From contig JBKECH010000167.1 of assembly GCA_047974415.1 (NCBI GenBank), forward strand, positions 1 through 39,487: DNA of 39,487 bases, read 5' to 3'. The stretch is from JBKEAJ01 sp047974415 (GTDB taxonomy: Bacteria; Bacteroidota; Bacteroidia; Bacteroidales; Prolixibacteraceae). The notes below the pieces were generated by a model, which was not told the DNA's origin, made no database searches, and saw only the letters and a program-made list of their open reading frames with translations. Shown one piece after another: positions 7,850 to 15,063 of this stretch; the first letter of the stretch is position 1; every line of letters begins with the position of its first letter. The position numbers and the translations under genes are program-made.

Positions 7850-9251
7850 TTTTTGTCATTTCTATATAATTCGATTCATCGGTATTTTGTATCTTACCTT
7901 GTTTCCACATTGTTGTGAAAGATTCTTTGGCAAAGACTGGCATTTCACGGCCTTGCCCCCACTGGTTTAGTCCGTTGTAAACCATAAATCTGGGCATTCC
8001 ATTGGCGAGGGGTGCTATTTTTAAGGATGTTTTGTATAAACTAGGATGAGTGAATAAGAATTTCATCCCTTTCGACATTATTTTTTTCATTTGATCTGCC
8101 TTACCTATATTATCTAGATCTTGTCGCCAGTGATAAATTTGGTCTGCCAAGTCGATTTTTGCAGGGCATACATTGTTGCAAGAATAACAGAGCGAGCATG
8201 CCGATACATTATCGAAATATTTCCGAGGCTCTTTAAGCATCCCTAGGTTGATACCAATAGGACCAGGGATAAAGTAGGTGTAAGAATAGCCTCCACTGCG
8301 CCGATACACTGGACAAGTATTCATGCAAGCACCACAGCGAATACACTTCAATGTTTGAATATGTTCCGCATTTGCCAAGATATTACTTCGCCCATTATCC
8401 ACTATGATAATGTGCATTTTGCATCCAGCAGGAGGCTTGCGGAAATGTGACATGTAGGTTGTGGATGGCTGTCCTGTCGCCGAACGTGCTAGTAAACGAG
8501 TATAAACACTAAGTGCTTTATGGTTAGGTATTATCTTTTCTATGCCCATAGACACGATATGAACCTTTGGCAAGGACGTTCCCATGTCGGCATTACCTTC
8601 GTTAGTACATACTACAACATCGCCCGTTTCTGCAACACCAAAATTACATCCCGTCATTCCAACATCGGAGGTCATAAACTCATTGCGCAAATGCTGGCGA
8701 GCAGCATGGGTAAGGTATGTGGGGTCGCTATTATCCTTTTCTGTGCCGAGTTTTTCTTCAAACAGTTTACCGACTTCCTGTCGAGTCATGTGGATAGCAG
8801 GCATAACTATATGACTAGGTGCTTTCCCTGCTAATTGCAGGATACGCTCCCCCAAATCGCTCTCTACTACATTGATGCCATTGCTCATAAGATGCTCATT
8901 AAGATGACATTCTTCGGTGAGCATCGACTTGCTTTTTACTAGCTTCTTGGCCTTGTTGTCGCTTAGTATTCTGTATACTATCTCGTTATGCTCATCTGCA
9001 TCTTTTGCCCAATGCACCTCCACTCCATTGGCTTCGGCATTTTGTGCAAACTGCTCGATATACTTATCTAAGTTTGTGATAGTGTGCATCTTTATTTCGT
9101 TCGACAGTTCTCGCAAAGCCTCCCATTCGGGTACTTCGCTGGCTATTTTATCTCTCTTTGCACGCACCATCCAAAGAGTTTTGTTGTGCCATGCCTCTCC
9201 TTCTTTATTCGAAATGAAGCAACTTGCAGCTTCGGAATGCTTTGTACTCAT
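7839..9251 (-). CDS. lutB: LutB iron-sulfur protein (lactate utilization)
   Basis: A 470-residue protein of the LutB/YkgF family: an N-terminal LUD domain and a C-terminal ferredoxin-like part with two 4Fe-4S motifs, CIRCGACMNTC (C303, C306, C309, C313) and CSLCYSCNNVC (C352, C355, C358, C362). It would pass electrons during oxidation of L-lactate. The start at 9251 (MSTKHSEAAS) is chosen because it gives an ATGA overlap with the lutA stop, and because the 29 residues that a farther upstream start would add are low-complexity and lie inside lutA. It is coupled to lutA upstream and lutC downstream. Confidence 0.93.
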   Translation of the reverse strand: MSTKHSEAASCFISNKEGEAWHNKTLWMVRAKRDKIASEVPEWEALRELSNEIKMHTITNLDKYIEQFAQNAEANGVEVHWAKDADEHNEIVYRILSDNKAKKLVKSKSMLTEECHLNEHLMSNGINVVESDLGERILQLAGKAPSHIVMPAIHMTRQEVGKLFEEKLGTEKDNSDPTYLTHAARQHLRNEFMTSDVGMTGCNFGVAETGDVVVCTNEGNADMGTSLPKVHIVSMGIEKIIPNHKALSVYTRLLARSATGQPSTTYMSHFRKPPAGCKMHIIIVDNGRSNILANAEHIQTLKCIRCGACMNTCPVYRRSGGYSYTYFIPGPIGINLGMLKEPRKYFDNVSACSLCYSCNNVCPAKIDLADQIYHWRQDLDNIGKADQMKKIMSKGMKFLFTHPSLYKTSLKIAPLANGMPRFMVYNGLNQWGQGREMPVFAKESFTTMWKQGKIQNTDESNYIEMTKNDE

Positions 9252-9988
9252 AATCCTGCAGCTAAAATTTGAACAACATGAATGAATTTTATTGCTAGCT
9301 TTTCTCGATTTACAACACCTTGCATATGCATCAGGCACGAGCTGTCAGCTCCAGTTATGTATTCGGCTCCGGTGTTGATGTGGCTTGCTACTTTATCTTG
9401 AGCCATGCACACCGACACTGCTGGCTCCTCGATGGAAAACATTCCACCAAAACCACAACATTCATCAGGTTTCTCGGGCTCTATTATTTCCACGCCATCA
9501 ACTCTCAATAATAAATTTCTTATTTTGGAATAATCCGTTTCCATCAGTTCGCTAGGCGACGAAAGATGAAGCTCTCGAACTCCATGACAACTATTATGTA
9601 TGCTAACTTTATGAGGAAACACACCCGGCAGCTTGTCCACCTTTAAAATATCGTGTAGAAACTCGCAAATGTCATATATCTTCCCGCTAGTCTTACAAAG
9701 ATGATTACTAGACCCCAAAATATTAGGGTAGTTATTCTTTACAAATACGGCACAACTCGCCGAAGGTGCAAGCACATACTCGTATCCATCAAACAGCTCT
9801 TCAAAGTGTTTCGCTAACGGCAAAGCATCACTTTCGAAGCCTGCATTTGCCATCGGCTGACCACAACAGGTTTGGTCTAGTGGATAGTCGACATCCAATC
9901 CCAACGAGCGTAGCAACTTGTAGGATGCTACTCCCACTTCGGGGTAGATGGCATTTACATAGCACGGTATAAATAAACCTATATTCAT
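9248..9988 (-). CDS. lutA: LutA (Fe)-S oxidoreductase subunit (lactate utilization)
   Basis: A 246-residue protein with two CCG domains: CCGQPMANAG after YPLDQT (near residue 42) and CCGFGGMFS (near 180), plus CHGVRELH between. CCG domains bind iron-sulfur clusters in LutA, GlpC and heterodisulfide reductases. It heads the lutABC run and overlaps lutB by four bases. The start at 9988 (MNIGLFIPCYV) fits the family; the in-frame ATG six codons upstream lies in a family A repeat. The start codon itself is inside the 12-bp direct repeat that bounds that element. With aldA next door, the likely role is oxidation of lactate made from lactaldehyde. Confidence 0.9.
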   Translation of the reverse strand: MNIGLFIPCYVNAIYPEVGVASYKLLRSLGLDVDYPLDQTCCGQPMANAGFESDALPLAKHFEELFDGYEYVLAPSASCAVFVKNNYPNILGSSNHLCKTSGKIYDICEFLHDILKVDKLPGVFPHKVSIHNSCHGVRELHLSSPSELMETDYSKIRNLLLRVDGVEIIEPEKPDECCGFGGMFSIEEPAVSVCMAQDKVASHINTGAEYITGADSSCLMHMQGVVNREKLAIKFIHVVQILAAGL

Positions 9989-10115
9989 CTGTTTAAAATG
10001 CTGCAATAAGCTGTAAGCTATAGGCTTTATGCTTTTGCTGGTTTGTTAATCATCCTCCTGTGTGTAGCTTAGGCATATAGCTTAAAGCCTACTGCATGAA
10101 GGTTTCATCTGTTTA
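9984..10115 (-). repeat. Family A repeat, copy A3, upstream of lutA
   Basis: Read on the minus strand it has the left end (TTCATGCAGTAGGC), a first hairpin, ACACAGGAGG followed at once by an eight-codon ORF (10053 down to 10027, MINKPAKA), a second hairpin, and a right end leading into ATG of lutA. The outer ends are 12-bp direct repeats TTCATCTGTTTA (9984-9995 and 10104-10115), so the inner element is about 108 bp. It abuts the TATTTA duplication of MITE B2. Confidence 0.75.
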
Positions 10116-10121
10116 TATTTA

Positions 10122-10301
10122 TTGTCTGTCCATAATGTCGGAAGTCCGAACTATAAAGTTAAACATCAAGGCCTGCCATTATTTCATGTTGAGAGTTTGT
10201 GTATTGGGAGTAGAGATGCCCAACTTGGGCGTCTCTACTTCTGTAAATTACTTATTCGCAAAGTGAGTATAACGCAGATATTGAACTTTACAAATAGGCT
10301 C
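10122..10301. mobile_element. Family B MITE, copy B2, with REP-like palindrome inside
   Basis: A 180-bp copy in the opposite orientation to B1. The left end is TTGTCTGTCCATAATG and the right end reads CTTTACAAATAGGCTC. Flanks are TATTTA (10116-10121) and TATCTA (10302-10307), one mismatch apart. It is longer than the other copies because a 29-bp palindrome (10210-10238) lies within it. The right flank contains the aldA stop codon. Confidence 0.72.
10210..10238. repeat. REP-like palindrome inside MITE B2
   Basis: Arms GTAGAGATGCCCAA and TTGGGCGTCTCTAC pair at 13 of 14 positions around one central base. The GTAGAGA...TCTCTAC frame is shared with the palindrome at 687-711 on its right side. Confidence 0.65.
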
Positions 10302-10304
10302 TAT

Positions 10305-11741
10305 CTAACCTTTGGTTTCAAGATACACAACATGTGTTTGAAGATATTCCTCAAGACCGTGTTTGCCATCGGCTCCACCAATTCCTGACTTGCGATAGCC
10401 TGCATGGAAGCCTTGCATAGCCTCGAAATTTTCGCGGTTCACGTAGGTCTCTCCAAATTTCAACTCTCTGACTAGTTTGAATGCAGTATCTAGATTTTGA
10501 GTATAAATAGATGAGGTTAGACCATACTCGCAGTCGTTTGCCCATTTGATAGCATCGTTAATATCTGAAAATTCCACCACTGGCAATACTGGACCAAAGG
10601 TCTCATCTTGAATAATATCCATATCCTGAGTAGCATCAAGTAGAACCGTCGGCTCGTAGTAATAGCCCTTGTTTCCGATACGCTTGCCCCCGCAAGCAAG
10701 TTTGCAACCTTGTTTAACAGCATTATCCACTTTCTCGCTTACTGATTTCAATGCATTGGCTTCTACCAACGGACCCATGTCGAGGTCTACAGTCTCTGAT
10801 GGATTACCAACTTTTACTGACTTCATGCCTGCAAGTAATTTCTCCACAAATTTGTCTTTTACGCTACGATGAACATAAACCCTTTCGGCACAATTGCAAA
10901 CCTGTCCAGTGTTTATCACTCGCGAGGCAATGATGCATTTTACGGCTAAGTCTATGTCTGCATCCCCCATCACTATTGCTGGAGCTTTACCACCGAGTTC
11001 GAGCGAAACCTTGGTTATGTTAGGGGCTGCTGCCGACATGGTCTGCACACCCGCCCCAACACTTCCTGTGAGGCTTACCATGCCAACCTTAGGATTGCCA
11101 GCTAATTCCTGTCCAATAACAGAACCTCGCCCCATAACAAGGTTGAACACCCCTGCAGGTAGTCCCGTTTCTTCAACTACCTGAGCAAAGACATAAGCAT
11201 TTTCTGGTGTTATCTGACTAGGTTTAACAACAATAGTATTTCCCGTAACAAGAGCTGGTGCTGCCTTGCGAGCAATAAGAAAAAAAGGGAAATTCCAAGG
11301 AAGAATACCCGTAGTTACGCCAATAGGTTTCTTGAACAAGAAAATATTTTCATTTGGTCGGTCGCTTTGTATTATTTCGCCTTCATAGCGACGTGCCCAC
11401 CCTGCCATATACTCTAGATAATCAGCAGTAAATAGCACCTCTACATTTGCAAGACCTTGGGTTTTACCACCTTCGCGGACAATGATATCAGTAAGCTCTT
11501 TCTCTCTTTTGCGTATCCCGTTTGCAATCTTTATAAGATAACTTGCTCGCTGCACCGCAGGAACACGAGCCCACTCATCTTGCACCTTGTCTGCAATATC
11601 TATTGCTTTCCTTGCATCCTCAACTCCGCCATCTGGCATGCGCGACACAACTTCCTCTGTTGCAGGATTCAATACATCAATCCACTTGTCGGAAGTGTTC
11701 TCTAAAAACTTCCCTCCGATAAACATCTTTAGTTCTCTCAT
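10305..11741 (-). CDS. aldA: Lactaldehyde/glycolaldehyde dehydrogenase (AldA type)
   Basis: A 478-residue NAD-dependent aldehyde dehydrogenase, very like E. coli AldA along its whole length, including stretches such as RRYEGEIIQSDRP, GVTTGILPWNFPFFLIARK and the C-terminal NRENFEAMQGFHAG...KSGIGGADGKHGLEEYLQT. The general base is E248 (LELGGKAP) and the nucleophile C282 (TGQVCNCAER). AldA oxidises L-lactaldehyde, made when fucose or rhamnose is broken down, to L-lactate. The adjacent lutABC genes on the same strand would oxidise lactate on to pyruvate, which supports this reading. The gap to lutA holds two repeat elements (A3 and B2), so co-transcription is uncertain. The TAG stop lies in the TATCTA flank of MITE B2. 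Confidence 0.92.
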   Translation of the reverse strand: MRELKMFIGGKFLENTSDKWIDVLNPATEEVVSRMPDGGVEDARKAIDIADKVQDEWARVPAVQRASYLIKIANGIRKREKELTDIIVREGGKTQGLANVEVLFTADYLEYMAGWARRYEGEIIQSDRPNENIFLFKKPIGVTTGILPWNFPFFLIARKAAPALVTGNTIVVKPSQITPENAYVFAQVVEETGLPAGVFNLVMGRGSVIGQELAGNPKVGMVSLTGSVGAGVQTMSAAAPNITKVSLELGGKAPAIVMGDADIDLAVKCIIASRVINTGQVCNCAERVYVHRSVKDKFVEKLLAGMKSVKVGNPSETVDLDMGPLVEANALKSVSEKVDNAVKQGCKLACGGKRIGNKGYYYEPTVLLDATQDMDIIQDETFGPVLPVVEFSDINDAIKWANDCEYGLTSSIYTQNLDTAFKLVRELKFGETYVNRENFEAMQGFHAGYRKSGIGGADGKHGLEEYLQTHVVYLETKG

Positions 11742-11960
11742 AACATTAACTTTTAAAATATTGATAATAAATTCGTAGGTAAAAGTCTATTCATGCGCTT
11801 GTGTATCTTTGTTAAACGAATAATAATATTGATAAAACAACAATTCGGACTTTTGTTTTCAACAAAGGCAAAGCTAATAAAAAAATATTCAGTAGCAGAA
11901 CTCTCGATGGAATTTCTTAAATTTGTGTCATGTTTTATTTAACTAGTAGAAAGAAATAAT
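11742..11960. other. Divergent promoter region, aldA / trpB2
   Basis: This AT-rich gap separates two divergent genes and must hold both promoters. On the plus strand there are two exact TAnnTTTG boxes, at 11804-11811 (TATCTTTG) and 11918-11925 (TAAATTTG). No clear operator palindrome was noticed. Confidence 0.4.
11918..11925 (+). promoter_or_regulatory. Possible Bacteroidales -7 box of trpB2
   Basis: TAAATTTG matches the TAnnTTTG consensus of the phylum's primary sigma factor and lies 36 bases before the start codon. The -33 element is not clear, so confidence is limited. Confidence 0.35.
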
Positions 11961-13337
11961 ATGGAACATCAAAAGAAGATATATCTTGACGAGGCAGAAA
12001 TGCCCAAACAGTGGTATAATATTGCAGCCGACTTGCCAACGCCACTGAACCCTCCTTTAGGGATAGATGGAAAACCAGTAACCCCCGAAACGCTTGCTCC
12101 AGTGTTTCCAATGAACCTAATTGAACAAGAAGTGAGCGACAAGCGTTGGATTGATATTCCCGAAGAAATCCGCCAGATATTTCTCAGATGGAGACCCAGC
12201 CCCTTGATACGTGCCTACGAATTAGAGGCTGCTTTAGGAACTCCTGCCAAGATATATTATAAGAACGAAGGAGTATCTCCAGCAGGAAGTCACAAGCCCA
12301 ACACAGCAGTGCCACAAGCATGGTACAATAAACAATTTGGAATTAAACATCTAACCACCGAAACAGGCGCAGGACAGTGGGGTACAGCCTTGTCTTTTGC
12401 TTGTTCAGCAATAGGAGGCATCGACTGCAAGGTATTCATGGTGCGTGTGAGCTTCGACCAAAAGCCCTTTCGTAAAATGATGATGGGAGCATGGAACGGA
12501 AAATGCATTGCTAGCCCAAGTACTGAAACTCAGGCAGGACGAAATATTTTAGCTAAGTATCCAGACACTCCTGGCTCTTTAGGTATTGCCATCTCCGAAG
12601 CTGTCGAGGCCGCAGTGAGCGACCAATCGGGCAAAACCCGATATGCACTAGGATCAGTACTTAACCACGTGATGCTGCATCAAACAATAATAGGACTAGA
12701 AGCGAAAAAACAACTTGCAATGGTCGGCATCAAAAAACCAGACATCGTTATAGGATGTTGTGGAGGAGGGAGCAACTTTGCAGGGCTCACATTTCCATTT
12801 ATGCATGATATGATTAATGGTGCTGATATAAGAGTCATAGGCGCAGAGCCTGCATCTTGCCCAACTCTTACCAAAGCACCGTTTGTGTACGACCACGGCG
12901 ATGTTGCACGCATGACACCAATGATGGCAATGCACAGCCTTGGACATAATTTCATACCAGAACCTATACATGCAGGAGGACTACGTTATCATGGCATGGC
13001 CCCTCTTGTAAGCGCCTCCCTTCGCGACGGACTGATGGAAGCGCAAGCAATACCTCAGAGCGAGTGCTTCGAGGCCGGTCTGATGTTTACTCGCACCGAA
13101 GGTATTATCCCGGCTCCAGAAACAACACACGCCATTGCTGCCACAATACGCCAAGCCAAACAGGCAACCGAAGAAGGTAAAGAGAAAATAATACTTTTCA
13201 ACTTCTCGGGACATGGGCTGATGGATCTAGTGGGCTACGATAAATATATGTCTGGGAAACTACACGACTACAACTTCTCGCACGAGGACATTAAGAAAAA
13301 CCTCAGCGAAATAAAAGACTATCCGAAACCCAGATAG
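11961..13337 (+). CDS. TrpB2-type tryptophan synthase beta chain-like PLP enzyme
   Basis: A 458-residue PLP enzyme of the TrpB2 branch (longer than the roughly 400-residue TrpB1 that pairs with TrpA). The PLP lysine is K112 in AGSHKPNTA, the phosphate-binding loop is CCGGGSNFAG (near 264-273), and the end carries LFNFSGHGLMDL. The N-terminal extension with LPTPLNPPLG is typical of this branch. TrpB2 enzymes make tryptophan from indole and serine, often without TrpA. No other trp gene is in the window, so an indole-salvage role is plausible but not proven. The gene stands alone, divergent from aldA. Confidence 0.9.
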   Translation: MEHQKKIYLDEAEMPKQWYNIAADLPTPLNPPLGIDGKPVTPETLAPVFPMNLIEQEVSDKRWIDIPEEIRQIFLRWRPSPLIRAYELEAALGTPAKIYYKNEGVSPAGSHKPNTAVPQAWYNKQFGIKHLTTETGAGQWGTALSFACSAIGGIDCKVFMVRVSFDQKPFRKMMMGAWNGKCIASPSTETQAGRNILAKYPDTPGSLGIAISEAVEAAVSDQSGKTRYALGSVLNHVMLHQTIIGLEAKKQLAMVGIKKPDIVIGCCGGGSNFAGLTFPFMHDMINGADIRVIGAEPASCPTLTKAPFVYDHGDVARMTPMMAMHSLGHNFIPEPIHAGGLRYHGMAPLVSASLRDGLMEAQAIPQSECFEAGLMFTRTEGIIPAPETTHAIAATIRQAKQATEEGKEKIILFNFSGHGLMDLVGYDKYMSGKLHDYNFSHEDIKKNLSEIKDYPKPR

Positions 13338-13398
13338 CACACGTCCATAACCTCGAGAGTCAGAGATAGAAGCGCGCCGAAGTGCTAGAATTATTATA

Positions 13399-13455
13399 GC
13401 AGATATTGGACTTTATAGACAGACTCTATCATGGTATCTATCCATAATGTCAAGA
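13399..13455. repeat. Family B MITE fragments (B5) before tyrS
   Basis: Bases 13399-13426 match one end of family B (AGATATTGGACTTTATAGAC, then AGACTC), and 13435-13452 match the other end (TATCTATCCATAATGTC). The two ends are only a few bases apart, so the interior is missing or two remnants lie side by side. An in-frame ATG at 13431 for tyrS arises inside this fragment and is not the likely start. Confidence 0.55.
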
Positions 13456-13487
13456 AATGTAAAACGAATAAGATTGAACAATATAAA

Positions 13488-14780
13488 ATGAATTTTGTAG
13501 AAGAGCTGAAATGGAGAGGCATGATACACGACATCATGCCCGGAGCAGAGGAACTGCTTGCAAAGGAAATGACAAGCGCTTATGTTGGAACCGACCCCAC
13601 TGCCGATTCTTTACACATAGGACATCTTGTTTCAATAATGATGCTTAAGCATTTTCAGGAATGTGGGCACAAACCTATAATCCTTGTCGGTGGCGCAACT
13701 GGAATGATTGGAGACCCCTCGGGGAAATCGGAAGAGCGTAACCTGCTCGACGAGAAAACTCTTCGTCACAACCAAGAGTGCATAAAAAAACAAGTCGCCA
13801 AATTTCTCGACTTTGATTGCAAGCTACCAAATAACGCAGAGCTTGTAAACAACTACGACTGGATGAAAGAGTTTAGCTTCCTAGAATTTATAAGAGATGT
13901 AGGAAAGCATATTACAGTAAATTATATGATGTCGAAAGACTCAGTAAAAAAAAGAATAACAGGCGACAATAACCAAGGACTATCTTTCACCGAATTTACA
14001 TATCAGTTGGTGCAAGGATACGACTACCTGCATCTGCGAAGAGAAAAAAACTGCAAACTACAAATGGGAGGCTCAGACCAATGGGGCAACATTACTACTG
14101 GCACAGAACTTATACGCCGCAAAGGCGAGGGTGAAGCATTTGCCATAACTTGCCCTCTTATTACAAAAGCCGACGGCTCGAAGTTCGGAAAAACCGAAGG
14201 AGGAAACATATGGCTAGACCCCGACAAAACATCTCCATACAAATTCTATCAGTTTTGGCTAAACACCTCCGACGATGATGCCGAGAAGTACATCAAAATA
14301 TTCACATTGTTAAACAAAGATGAGGTGGAAAAACTAGTAGCCGAACACAAAGAAGCCCCACATACAAGAATTTTGCAAAAAAGATTAGCCGAGGAAGTTA
14401 CCTCGATGGTGCACGGCAAAGAACTATTCGACAATGCAGTAGAAGCCTCCTCAATATTGTTTGGCAAAGGCACGTCAGACACACTAAAAAACCTCGACGA
14501 ACAGACTTTCCTTGCCGTGTTCGAAGGTGTACCACAGTTCAACATTAGCAGAGCTGACATAGTTGCAGGCATCGATATAATTAGCCTGATTGCTGAGAAA
14601 AGCAACATCGTACCATCAAAAAAAGAAGCACGCAGAACAATAGACAGCAACTCGATAAGTGTTAACAAAGAAAAAGTAACCAAAATAGAAACTATCATAA
14701 GCACCGAATCACTCATTGGCGACAAATATATACTACTACAAAAAGGAAAAAAGAATTACTACCTGATAATTGTAGAATAG
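13488..14780 (+). CDS. tyrS: Tyrosyl-tRNA synthetase
   Basis: A 430-residue class I aminoacyl-tRNA synthetase that charges tRNA-Tyr. The HIGH motif is HIGH (43-46), tyrosine-pocket and tRNA features include GSDQWGNITTG (195-205), and the KMSKS loop is KFGKT (232-236). A C-terminal S4-like RNA-binding region covers about 360-430 (KKEARRTIDSNSISVNKEKV). The start at 13488 (MNFVEELKWRGMIHD) matches the family; an earlier in-frame ATG at 13431 would add 19 residues made from a MITE remnant. It appears monocistronic. Confidence 0.96.
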   Translation: MNFVEELKWRGMIHDIMPGAEELLAKEMTSAYVGTDPTADSLHIGHLVSIMMLKHFQECGHKPIILVGGATGMIGDPSGKSEERNLLDEKTLRHNQECIKKQVAKFLDFDCKLPNNAELVNNYDWMKEFSFLEFIRDVGKHITVNYMMSKDSVKKRITGDNNQGLSFTEFTYQLVQGYDYLHLRREKNCKLQMGGSDQWGNITTGTELIRRKGEGEAFAITCPLITKADGSKFGKTEGGNIWLDPDKTSPYKFYQFWLNTSDDDAEKYIKIFTLLNKDEVEKLVAEHKEAPHTRILQKRLAEEVTSMVHGKELFDNAVEASSILFGKGTSDTLKNLDEQTFLAVFEGVPQFNISRADIVAGIDIISLIAEKSNIVPSKKEARRTIDSNSISVNKEKVTKIETIISTESLIGDKYILLQKGKKNYYLIIVE

Positions 14781-14821
14781 CGCTATGTAAACGCCCGATG
14801 CAGCATTCCCGATGTTATTTA

Positions 14822-14962
14822 GTGTTTGCCATAATGTCGGAAGTCTGAACTATAAAGTTAAATATCAAGGCTTGCCGTTCTGTTATACTGGGAGTTTACT
14901 TGTGTAAATGACTAATTCGCAAAGTGAGCATAAAGCAAATATTGGACTTTATATACGGACTA
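14822..14962. mobile_element. Family B MITE, copy B3
   Basis: A 141-bp copy, same orientation as B2. The left end is GTGTTTGCCATAATGTCGG and the right end CTTTATATACGGACTA. It is flanked by identical TATTTA at 14816-14821 and 14963-14968. It lies between tyrS and the sulfatase gene and overlaps neither. Confidence 0.78.
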
Positions 14963-15063
14963 TATTTAATCTGCAAAAATAGAATTATCCTAGCTCCAGG
15001 GCTTGTTGTTGAGCCTCCTTATAGTCAAACAATGCGTATAAACAAATGATAAAATAAAAAAAA

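Noticed and set aside
9252..9338. An upstream start for lutB adding 29 residues
   Set aside because: The extension is low-complexity, overlaps lutA heavily, and the start at 9251 gives the normal ATGA coupling and family N-terminus.
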